64,000 nt of DNA from Stenogyne calaminthoides (taxonomy: Eukaryota > Streptophyta > Magnoliopsida > Lamiales > Lamiaceae). The stretch covers positions 25,070,222 to 25,134,221 of the forward strand of contig JBBCBC010000019.1 in assembly GCA_037126765.1 (NCBI GenBank), written 5' to 3'. Positions 46,692 through 56,821 of this stretch are shown here, piece after piece. The notes under the pieces are model-generated. The model was given only the letters and a program-made list of their open reading frames with translations, made no database searches and was not told where the DNA came from. Made by a program: the position numbers and the translations under genes. Every line of letters begins with the position of its first letter. Within the stretch, counting starts at the first letter, position 1.

Positions 46692-47080
46692 GCAGCATTT
46701 ATTGTTTAAGTAAAACTCAGTAATTATTCACAATAAATACAAAACACCTGAGGAATGTTTTTGGGCGGGATCGTTTTAAATTCCGAAGAAGGTCAACAGT
46801 CATTTAATGCTCTGTTACATTAATGACCAATGAGGATGTTTTGGCGGCTTACTTTTCGGAGATCGTCGGTTCGTATACCCGATTAATCAGAGATTAATCT
46901 CAACCTTTGTTTTTCACCTAACCAACGCGATTCCCCACGATTTTGAAGCTATTTATACCCCAATAAGCCATTCAAGCCAAAATTTTATCAAACCCTTCGT
47001 TCCCAAATCCTCTGCAAATAAATCCCCTTTGCCCAGAAAATCCAAACCCTAAAGCTTCAATTCTTCAATCAATCTCTAAA
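46692..47080 (+). other. Copia region upstream of the extra ORF
   Basis: Non-coding. It contains the putative internal promoter described separately and a leader with AAACCCTAAAGC, a common plant 5'-leader style. Confidence 0.45.
46950..46957 (+). promoter_or_regulatory. Possible internal TATA box for the copia extra ORF
   Basis: TATTTATA, about 125 bp before the ATG at 47,081 and followed by a pyrimidine-rich leader. Spacing is like the TATA boxes of the gypsy antisense genes. An internal promoter for this ORF is an inference. Confidence 0.4.
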
Positions 47081-50000
47081 ATGGCCCCAACCTTGTTCGA
47101 GAGATTAGCCTAAACCAACAAGCCTTGGTACGAGTTCGTTGTCTCACTCGAAAGCACAACCAACTCAAAGCCAGAAGAGGAGGCTCTGCACATGATTCGA
47201 CTGGCTAAACTCACCCATCTAGTCGCAAGCCGACCAGACCAGGAGTTTGCGAAAGAGGTAATCGAATTCATCTATAACTTGAAGATAGATGAAGAGGAGG
47301 ACTCAGATGCATTCTAAGATTATCAGTATCACATTTAGAGCGATCGTCCAAATACATCGATTTTGAGAGGATCTCGTATATAGTTCCGAAAAATCAATGA
47401 GGTTTTTGAGCTCTGTGATAGAGGAGAGGATCCCGATGATGTATATGTTAGGTAGAGAGCGAGTACTTAGATAGGATTCTTTGAAATCTGTTAAATTTGA
47501 GGCGACATTGCATAAAATGCACTTTAAGCCACAATATCGTGTGTTGATGGATATTGTGAGCAAGAGCATCATGAGCAGATCAGTACCCCGAAGCTCAGAT
47601 TGATGGCGGCAATCGAGGCCTCACCCACCACCGACTTCAACTGGCTGAAATTTTTGATTCAGACGGTGAGTGAAAGCAGACCAAAGTTTTGAAGAAGGTT
47701 GACGGGGCGACCTCAATAAAAGGCAAGATCCACCATGCCACCAAAATTGCTTATATTTTGGAGATGTGCAGAGAGGAGGAGGATATCTTCGTCAATTCGA
47801 CCCCATTCCCTAAGTCCAAAATTCTCTTTAAGCTCATTGCTGCAAAGAAGCAGGCCATCAGGGGGAAGAGAGAAAAGAAGGTAGAATCACCAGTTGCGGC
47901 TGAAAAAGAGACTCAACAAACCAGGGGGAAGGTTTTGTTGGAAGCAAAGATGGAGCAGGGTGCAAAAATAATGAAGCAGAAGAACCTTGCCCCAAAGCAC
48001 AGAAGATTGGTGGTTCTCACCGATGAAGATGGCAGTGATTCTAAGGAGATTCAACTTGAGGGCCAAATCGCTCAAAGTTCGCCATTGCAAGTTTTGGCTC
48101 AGGTTATCTCAAAGGCACAAGAACAGACTGAGGAGCAGGTCTTCTCTGAGGCGCTTGAGACATCTCTAAGTTCAGACAAAATTTCTCAGGAAATTTTCAA
48201 AGGAACTCAGGCCTCAGAGATTCCTACTGAAAAAGTGTCGGCTCAGACAGCAGAAGAGCCAACTCAAAGTCAATCTGAGGATATGCCAACTCAGGCCTCG
48301 GAACCCAATCAGATGCAAACTGAGGACCTGATCAAGACAACCTTCGAGAGGTCAGGAGACTCGGGGAGCGAATATTCTTGATGAGCTCTGAGTGATCTAC
48401 TTCTTGATCCTCGCCAGGCTTCAATCGAACCAGAGAGCCCGAGATGGAAGAAGGGCGAGGCTGAAGAAGGCGAGTGGAGGAGCAAGGGGAACGATTCATT
48501 CTTAACCGCTACCCTGAGCTCAGCTCATACCCTGATCTGCAAGATGTTTTCTTCAGATTAAGGACAACTGTGTTCATTCTAAATCAGACTCTTCCCGAGA
48601 TGCTTGATATTGATGCATTCGTAGGGAAGATCATGGAATGAGGAGATAGCCTTTTCTAACCGACTTCTCGGTTCGTAAGACAAAGCTCGATGAAAAAACT
48701 CCGATTTTGATGAGCCGTTCGAGGGAAGTTAGGCGAGAGAAAAGCTATCGAATTTGGTGCCCCAAGCAAATGGAGACAAATCTCATGATGGAGATGGGGA
48801 CCAACAGGGAGATCTTGAGGATCGATCTCGATGGAAAAGGAGATTTACATTGTCGATCAACTTTGAAATTGGTCAACCTCAGACTGAAGCTAGCACTCTT
48901 CAGGTACCTTTTGGCACTATTAACAATTATGCCAATGTTAATGAAGGTTCTATCTTTAATTCTGAATTGTCTGATAAACACACTGAGGCTCACTCCCTTG
49001 ATGGAGAAACTTGAGAATGTTGAGCCAATGATGATCAAGATTGCTCAGATGGAAGAAACATTGGCCAATCAAGCTCAAAAGATGGAAAGTCTTAGTCACT
49101 CTTCAGAGCTGGTGCTAATCCAAAACACTCTGACCTCACAGATGACCTCCATGGAAGATAAAATTTGAATGAAAAGTTTGAGGGAGTCAAAATTTGAGCT
49201 CGATCTTTGAAAATGAATCAGAAGCACCAGGAGTCAACTGCATTTCTAGAGGTGAAATTGACAGAGAGGAATGAAGTGATGATAAAATCTGCTGTTGAGG
49301 AAATGAGCTCAATGCTCATGACCAAGATGACAGAGATGTTCAAAGAAGAACTCTCTGGCCAGTTTGCCCACTTATCTGAAGAATTTTCTGTGGCCAAGAA
49401 CCATCTAAGGAGGCTGGAAGACGAACAAGATCAGATAGCAGGAGAGGTTCGCTGTGTGAGCAAAGAACAATATCACATGGACATAGCACTCTCCAGACTT
49501 CTTCCAAATTACGGTGCCAAGAAGGGGGAAAAGGAAGGTGAAGACCTCAGGTAGTTCATGGCACGTACTTTGGAGAAGAAGGCTCAGAAAGATGCTGAAA
49601 TGTATAATCTAGCCAAAGCCTTAAGAGAAGTCGAAGCTACTGAGAAGTTGAAGTTTGCTCAAGTAGAGAAGCCTATCTACACTCGAGTTTCTGAGCAAAC
49701 CATGCTTGATGTTGCAAGAGAGAAAACCGAAAAGCTAGAACAAAGGTTGGAACAAGCCAAGTTCCGCTAATTTGCCTTATAAAGAGGAAAGCCTTGGGCG
49801 TTGTTCAACCCGAAAAAGCAAGCGTCAAAGGCTTCTAAGCCAATCCAGAGAAAGTCGATTACGGATGATGAAGAAACAAGAAGAATCTGAGTCTCAACCT
49901 CAGAAGAAAGTCTTCAACACGAGAGATGCTCTGAAGACACTCCAAATAGAACAAGCTAAGAAAGCTGCTGCTTCGGTCTCATGAGCGTCTGTGATCAGAA

Positions 50001-50508
50001 AGAAGATAGACGAAGAGCAGAAGTGAAGGAGTGAATTCGAAGTTTATGAGCAAGAGGAAAGGGACATCAAAAGCATCAAGTGGCCCCACGTTGATAAATG
50101 GATGCCTATCAAACTCAACGATATGTGGGAAGAGGTCAAGAGAACCTTCGGTTCAATTATGATGTTCGAGGGAATGGAGAGGGGAAAGCTCAGATCAGAA
50201 TGAAGCATTCATTGAATATCTCCTAACCTTCTATCCAAAGTATCTACAGAGCTGGATTAATCTTGCGGATGAAGGAGAGGTACAGATAGTAGCCTCTGGT
50301 CCATATTCCTATCCTCCTCCGAGACTTGGTAATGGCTTGGTAAATGAGAAGGCCATTACTCAAGAAATTGCTTTCGATATCTTTGGTCATTGGGTTTCAC
50401 AGAAAACAAATCGGATATCATTAAGGAGAGAAATGAGCTGAAGAAGAGATTTTTTAGAATGTTCGACCTAGAGGTGCCCGCTGATGAAGTTGAGAATGAA
50501 GCAAACTG
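47081..50508 (+). pseudogene. 18-kb copia extra ORF (Sirevirus ORF3/env-like), coiled-coil protein
   Basis: ATG at 47,081 gives MAPTLFERLA, then a TAA (probably from CAA). The frame continues NKPWYEFVVSLEST and LVASRPDQEFAKEVIEF. Later parts include KVDGATSIKGKIHHATK (47,689 on), a Gln/Glu/Ser-rich region to 48,381, and long Glu/Lys/Leu coiled-coil segments at 48,990-49,160 and 49,207-49,770. A C-terminal domain with FIEYLLTFYPKYLQSW follows (50,203 on). That last domain is shared with Sire3 (22,546-22,809). No signal peptide or clear membrane span is seen, so the label env-like is positional only. Many stops and indels. Confidence 0.7.
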
Positions 50509-50968
50509 AAGAGCGTAAGATCAAGAGCCAAATCGAGAAGATCAAGATCAAGACTCGAAGATTCTCAGAATCTTTAAATTTTTTTTGTCTTTTTTTGATT
50601 TTATTGATAAACTCATTGTAATCAGAATTCGGATACCAATCATCAATGAAGATTTATCATTATGCTCAAAAGATAATATCTCATTATCTTATTTACATGT
50701 CTTTTATTTTGATATGCCTGAATGAATGTCTCTGAACTGATTGTATGTTGATAAAGGTAAATTGTCTGGATATGGGGGAAATTGTTTAAGTATTTGGTAA
50801 TGAACTACTTAAAGAGATTCATTACTGAAGAAATTACTAAATGATTTAAATTGTTGGGAGTTTCTCTGATTTAAGAAATTGTTGGGAGACAACCAATCTT
50901 GTAATAGGATAAACTGAAACCTGAGTATAGGTTATATGTTTTGTAACAAGATAGGTTTTGGCATCATC
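50509..50968. other. Copia spacer before the 3' LTR
   Basis: AT-rich, non-coding, with short direct repeats of AAATTGTT(G/T)(G/A)GAG-like sequence resembling the polypurine-tract/LTR junction (50,776, 50,850, 50,878). Confidence 0.45.
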
Positions 50969-50982
50969 AAAAAGGGGGAAAT
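50969..50982 (+). other. 18-kb copia polypurine tract
   Basis: AAAAAGGGGGAAAT immediately before the 3' LTR start TGTTGGGAG. Confidence 0.9.
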
Positions 50983-52945
50983 TGTTGGGAGATGAATTTA
51001 ATAAAGATATATGATTTTGATTTGATCCCAAAACCCCTGAGTATGACATGTTCAGAATGATCTTGATAGTTGTGTCAGAATTCAGTTTTTAGAGTATTCA
51101 GGATGTTATCTGCAAAATGTATAGTCAGCAGATATAGTTCAGGATAGGTTCTGAGATACTGAAGACTCAGTAGGATACTGAGGAACTGAAGGCTCAGCAT
51201 GAAGATTCGTTAGTATCGGTCAAGTATGTCTCGAAGACTCAAAGACTCGAAGACTCAAGACTCGAAGACCTCAAGACTCGAAAGACTCAAGACGCAAGAT
51301 CAAGATCAAGATTGAAGATCAAGAATATCAAGGCACAATAATTATCAAGACTTCGAAGGTATCTTGAATGCTTCGATGAACCCAATGTTCCGAGGCACTG
51401 AATATATCTATCTGAAGGATGCAATACTGAGAAGATCGCGATTCTTTAGAAAATAAATATTTGCCAAGACATTCAAATGCAGACAAAAGGAACTAAGTCA
51501 GAAGTGTTCTTAAGGTTATATCAAACTCAGAGTTTGTAACCAAAAGAGCCGTTGAAGGTGTCTACCTTTAACTGGAGACAAAAGTCAAAAAGAGGAAGAC
51601 AACATCGCATGCCATCGACATCGACAAAAGGATGGTCACTGAAAAGGATGTCAGATGTACAAAAGTTCCAGACTGCAAAAAGTGAAGACCGACTACATGA
51701 AAGACTATTGCCTAAAACGTGTTAGGGAGTTTCAAACCTTAAATTTAGCCGTTTCTCACACACCATAAGAGGGAACTAACGAAGCTATCTCTCCAACGGA
51801 TAGTTTTCAAGAGTGACCTTGGTGTATGCCTATAAATACTGGTGACCCTCTACATTGTAAGGTTACGGGAAATTTATACGCAACTCAAGAGCTCAAACTT
51901 ATTCTTGCAAAAGTTAAAGCACTCGAAAAACTTAGAATTTCCCAAGTGCTTCTATATTGAAGAGAGCTCACTATACTAAGCCTAGCTTGATAAGAATTAT
52001 CCAAAGCTTAGTCGAGATATCCTAACCCTTTGCATTGTGCTTCATTGTAAAGGATATCTCATCCTAGTTGGAAACCAACCGAGAAACCCCAAACCCTTGA
52101 GAAGGTAGTTGGAGTGTGTTTGTTGGTGAGAAGAGTTGTAAAGAGTTAGTAAACTACGCGGAGTAGTCAGAAAACTCTAGAGGAGAAGTTAGTAAGCTAC
52201 AGGGGTAGTCTGAAAGCTTGTTTGTGTTTGAGTAAGTAAACTACGGAGGTAGTCAGAAAGCTCAAGGTTGGGTTGAGTAAGTAAACTACGTGGAGTAGTA
52301 AGAAAACTCAGGGCCGAGTGTAAGTAAACTACGCGAGGTAGTCAGAAAGCTCAGAAGTGATTAGTGAATTTCTCGAGGATCGAGAGAGAGTGGATGTAGG
52401 AGCTTGAGTCTCTCGAACCACTATAATTCTTTGTGTTGTTTATTGCTTTCCTTATCTGTGCTTAACTGTTGCATTGACTTGATTTTGAAAGCATACTTTT
52501 CACTGATATTCAGTTGGAATCAATCCACTGAAGTTGCATGTAATTGAATCACAACTTAATCACTATTCCATTCAGGAAGGTTTTCAGCAAAGCTTAAAAC
52601 GAGTATAAACTAAAGGGCCAACCATTCAAGACATCATCCGAGTAGCTAGAAACGGATAGTTACCAAACCGAACTTACTCTTCGAGGTTCATAAGTTAGTT
52701 ATCGATCCAAGCAACTCGGGATCTCTGACACTCGAGGACTCGGTTGGGATTATCCGAGGTATCCGAAAGCGGCTTTCGTAATCACGGTTTCGATGACTTT
52801 GACTCAGAGCGATCTGTGCTTCTTAGGACCTAATCTTCAGGATTATCTGACCCAAGCTGACCTCAGTAAGAAAAAGTTTTAAAAACACTGAACACGTGTA
52901 TTCCCCCCCATACACGTGTAAGACTCATTTGCACCGGGACCAACA
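50983..52945 (+). repeat. 18-kb copia 3' LTR (1,963 bp)
   Basis: Pairs with 34,854-36,839 end to end. Long stretches are identical (for example GAAGGTGTCTACCTTTAACT). Differences cluster at CAG/CTG sites and short indels. Ends CCAACA followed by the GAGCA duplication. Confidence 0.92.
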
Positions 52946-53216
52946 GAGCATACTGACCCCTCAGGTTTGTCTGAGCCTTCAGGATGTCTGAGCCCTCAGG
53001 ATATCTGAGTATAGAGCATACTGACCCCTCAGGTTTGTCTGAACCTTCAGGAAGTCTGAGCCCTCAGGATATCTGAGCATCGAGCATACTGACTCCTCAG
53101 GTTTGTCTGAACCTTCAGGATGTCTGAGCCTCAGGATATCTGAGCATCGAGCATACTGACCCCTCAGGTTTGTCTGAGCCTTCTGGATATCTGAGCCCTC
53201 AGGGTATCTGAGCATC
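52946..53216. repeat. 68-bp minisatellite, about four units plus a piece across the copia
   Basis: Units start GAGCATACTGACCCCTCAGG and contain TTTGTCTGAGCCTTCAGGAT and GAGCCCTCAGGATATCTGAG. They begin at about 52,946, 53,014, 53,082 and 53,149 with a 67-68-bp period, and a decayed fifth follows. The same unit, minus its first bases, lies at 34,801-34,853 on the other side of the copia, so the array was split by the insertion. It sits inside the gypsy2 LTR. Confidence 0.9.
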
Positions 53217-53585
53217 AAGCATACTCACCCCGAGGTCACTTGACTCAGGCTATCTGATTTCTTCTTCCCTGATCTGATCAGTTTGACTGATCAGATCAAC
53301 ATCTTTTCAGTATCATTTTGCTCGGTTAGTCTGGCGAACATACCTGTTTGCTCGGTAGGCTGGTTGAACAACCTTGGTTGGTAAATGGCAAGCTGACGAA
53401 CAAAACTTACTTCATAGGCGTGCATACTAGTATGGTTGACAAGTGGCGAGCTGGCAAACAAACTTGTTTGGTCGGCAAGCGGCGTGCACACTTGTTCATC
53501 GAGCATGATTATTTTAATAGTTGAATATTACACGTGTCTCTCTTACGTGTTCGATTAATGCTGAATAATTATATCGAACACAACA
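52951..53585 (-). repeat. gypsy2 3' LTR, right piece
   Basis: Ends at ACACAACA (53,578-53,585) against the polypurine tract, giving a minus-strand start TGTTGTGTTCGA. It includes the minisatellite and a GCTCGG/GGCGAGC-rich part (53,320-53,500). The remaining LTR lies left of the copia. Confidence 0.7.
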
Positions 53586-53598
53586 ATACCCCCCAGCC
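53586..53598 (-). other. gypsy2 polypurine tract
   Basis: On the minus strand GGCTGGGGGGTAT directly before TGTTGTG, parallel to CTGGGGGGCAAT-TGTTG in gypsy1. Confidence 0.8.
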
Positions 53599-53707
53599 GG
53601 GTCGCTTTGTTTTCATCATGGGGCCCGGCTGTTATAATTTGATTGGGCCATCGTGAACGTCATTTCATCTTCTGTGCCAAATTTAAAAAAATTTCAAACC
53701 CGACATC

Positions 53708-53715
53708 TATAAATA
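53708..53715 (+). promoter_or_regulatory. TATA box of the gypsy2 antisense gene
   Basis: TATAAATA, about 158 bp before the ATG at 53,866. A CT-rich leader (TTTCTTTCTTTACTTCTTCT) follows, as in many plant promoters. It is outside the LTR and faces into the element, opposite to gag-pol transcription. Confidence 0.7.
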
Positions 53716-53865
53716 CCTATTTTTGCCGCCTCAGTGCCCTTTCTTTCTTTACTTCTTCTTCTTGCATTCATTCTCTTTCTTTTCTGAAACTTCAGGCGAG
53801 GGCTTTCTTGTTTCGGCGACGGATTTTATTCAGGTAGCTATTTCATCCCCTTTTTAATTCCGATT

Positions 53866-56821
53866 ATGGTTTCTCGTTCAAATTCCTCTGTTTTAGTAGA
53901 ATCAGAATCAAATTGCCATAGTTCTTCCTCCTCTTCTTTCTGTACAATCCCCCGTAGCGATGCTAATGTGTCGGATATAAATGCTTCGGGATCAAGGTCT
54001 CGTTGGCAAGTTTGGCAGCCGTTTGCCATTCTTTCCTCCGATTCTGATGATGCCCTAAACAAATTGGATAGGGATTTAGCCCGTAGTGATTTTGTAGATG
54101 ATTTGAGTGATGATTCTTTGCCCCAATCCCAAATTAGGTCGAGGGTTGTAGATAGTCTTGATGTGAATAGGAATGATGATAATGTGAGGGAGGAATTCTT
54201 GATGGCTGTGAATATCGATGAGTTGAACAGGGGGTTAGGCAGTGAACATAACACAACACTTGATATTCCTGTTGGTGTCCCTCATAGCCCAACATATAAC
54301 GAGTATAATGCTTGTTATGATTTTCATTGGCCCGAACAACCTCGTAGGACTAGGGTTGAGAATGAGTACTCGGCGAGCAAAATTGGGAGCATAATTGATG
54401 TTGATATGCTCTCTCAGCTGTATAGAAATTACGAAACCCCCAAAGATGTCTTTTTCTGGGCACCTGGTCCCGATGAGCGAGCAGACCAGCCCCCTGAGGG
54501 TTGTGTTGCTGTGAATTTGGACACGATGGAAGCGGGCCTTAGGTTTCCACTCCATCCGGCTATCACTCGTTTGCTCGTAGAATGGAACATTACCATTACG
54601 CAGCTGAAGCCGAATGGGTGGCACATGATTATGAGCTTCTTGACTTTGTTCGGCAAAATGAAACCCAGATATTATTCCACAGCAGCTGAACTTGCTCGAC
54701 TAGTGCATTTGACCCGTCCGAAGGGCGAGCATGGATGGCTGTTCATGCAGGCAAATGCTAAGTGCAAGATCATTGAGGATGTGCTGAACAAAATCAGTGA
54801 TTGGAAAGAGAAATTCTGGTTCATTGGGGGCGATTGGAAAAGCCCGGCTTCTGGAAGCGAACCAGATGCTCGTTTAGACATCCCCACTGATTTTGGGGTT
54901 TACCGAAGTAAGTATTTTTGTGTCTTTTGCTCTTCAGCTTGAACTGATTTTAACTTATTCTTCATCTCAGGAATTCCAGCTGCGACGGACAAAGAGACCA
55001 ACGATGGCTATTTTAGCAGCATCAGGCAAATCGATCTCGAGCCTCGCTCAAAACGATCTGTGAAGACTTTGAATACCACCGATCAGAGGAAGAAAGGAGG
55101 CTTGTGCGTGCCCCCTCACCATCTTGTTGCTGTTAATCCCGCTGGTAAGGATTTCTTTTTTGCATTTGCATGTTTTGTACCTTTTGTTCGCAGCTTCTCC
55201 CTCTTTTATAATGAATTGTTTTGTCTACAACTTTCCCTGCTGTTACTGTTGCCGTGAGTACATCCGAGCATACTGAAATGGCTCGAAGAAAAAGACCTCA
55301 GGAGCTTGCTCAAATTCAAGCCGAGTGGGAGTCTCAGCGAGTAAATCGAGGGGAAGCGAGCAGGGTGAGCCGAGCATCTACGTCTGGCCTTGGGGAGTCG
55401 AGCCGACCGAAGAGGACAAATCGTTCGGCCGAGCAGGGGGCGAGCGAATAGGCTCCGTCGCCAAAAAGACCAAGGATGGAAACTGACGAGCCGGGGGCAA
55501 GCGACCAGGCTCAGATGAGCATCGATGCTGTTAGGGAGACCTAGACCCCCACTGCCGAAGCGATCAGAATGGCCGCCTCCGTGGTCGATCCGGTCGTGTA
55601 AATAGTTGAAATGGAGGTGGGTACATCTTCTCCACCTCCTCCAGGACCTCGGACTTGGAATCCTATGAACCCTCAACTCCGGTCCCCCAAAGATAAATAA
55701 TTTTTGGGATGGGATCCTGCTAGGGCGAATAGGTACGTTTGTTCGCCCATTGAATTACTTTTTCCTTCAATTGATTTTGTTCGCTTTATTTCATTTGTTT
55801 GCTCGGGTGAACATGTAGGTTGAGCAGGTTGGCGCCTCTGATGCCCGAATTGAAGAATTATTACTGCTCTCCGAGTGTTCGCAATATTCTGGGTCTTCTC
55901 GAGCATGTTCAGAAGGCTTGTGAGACCCCCATTCGAGCATGAACTACTGAGCTGGAAGAGGCCACCAAGGGTCCAACACCTTTGGAAAATATGCGACTTG
56001 GCCTGGTACACCAGGGCCAATCTTTGGTCATCCTTGAGAAAGCTTATGCTGAGTCCGCCAATCTTCATGCCAACTACTTGGCTCTGATCAGAAGTTTTGA
56101 AGAGAAGGTGAACGAGCTAAGCAAAACTTAGGATGAAGTGAGGTTGGCTCAGGGACAAATAAACTCAGCTCAGGCGGAAGCTCGAAAAGCTCAAGAGGAT
56201 GTTCGCCAGGCGAGGGAGGAGCTAGGCCTTGCTCAGGAGGAGGTGGTCGGCATCAGGAGAGTTCAAGATGAGATGAATGTCGAGCCCAGCGAACTCGAGA
56301 TCCGCATTGAGGCCGTGGAATGTGAGAAGGATTCACTCGGCCAACAACTCCTCATTGCTGAAGAGACCAACACTCGTTTAGGTCTCGAAAATTCAAGGTT
56401 GCACAGTGAGGAGTATGTTGATTCCATGTCGAACTTCTCGTACATATGTGCTTTTGCCGATGCCATCCGATGCCGCTTCGCCACACGCCTCCTTTGGCGA
56501 ATAAATTGCCACCCTTTCATAGCCAATTTTCAAGAAGACTGATCGACAACCCCCGAGATCGCAACCTTCCGATGTCTGATTTGAACGATCTGTGTGATTT
56601 CTCCAAACTTCCTTAAGGGATCGAGATTGATGATCCTATCCTGGATGAGGAAGATGGCTCGGGATCACGGACATTCTTTGATGTTCTTTGATCAAACTCT
56701 TCGAGTCGAGCCCGAGTTCGATCAGGTGCAGGACGAACAAAGGGGACCTCCTGAGATCGAGCAAAGTGTACTTCCTGGCGAGCAGACTGAGCCTGACCAT
56801 GCTGGAGGAGTAGTTCCTTAG
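53866..56821 (+). pseudogene. gypsy2 antisense extra gene (aORF), four exons, Transposase_28-like and coiled coil
   Basis: Exon 1 (53,866-54,907) is an intact 347-codon frame starting MVSRSNSSVLVES, Ser/Asp-rich at first. It carries DVFFWAPGPDERADQPPEG, FPLHPAITRLLVEWN, LKPNGWHMIMSFLTLFG and FWFIGGDW, like the putative gypsy-type transposon domain. Intron 1 is 54,908-54,970 (GTAAGT...CTCAG, phase 1). Exon 2 is 54,971-55,144. Intron 2 starts GTAAGG at 55,145 (phase 1). It ends at GCAG (55,193, only 49 nt and out of frame) or at 55,230, which fits the frame and the 76-nt sister intron but now reads AA. Exon 3 is Arg/Ser/Pro-rich with four stops, ending FLGWDPARAN. Intron 3 is 55,733-55,818 (GTACGT...TGTAG, phase 2). 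Exon 4 holds an Ala/Glu/Gln coiled coil and FSYICAFADAIRCRF. Stops look like C-to-T changes. Confidence 0.8.

Larger units (their letters stand above)
34854..52945 (+). mobile_element. Sirevirus-like Ty1/copia retrotransposon, 18.1 kb including a nested element
   Basis: Two LTRs of about 2 kb (34,854-36,839 and 50,983-52,945) flank gag, pol in copia order (protease, integrase, reverse transcriptase, RNase H) and an extra coiled-coil ORF. A GAGCA target duplication brackets it. Large LTRs, an additional ORF after pol, a tRNA-Met-type primer site and an A5G5-type polypurine tract fit the Sirevirus group. A 3.6-kb LTR element sits just after pol. Frame breaks are too many for activity. Confidence 0.9.

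Noticed and set aside
47081..50508. True retroviral envelope gene in the copia
   Set aside because: No signal peptide, no membrane segment and no fusion-type motif are visible. Only the position after pol suggests env.
52946..53216. CRISPR-like array
   Set aside because: Units are contiguous 68-bp tandem repeats without unique spacers, in a plant retrotransposon LTR.
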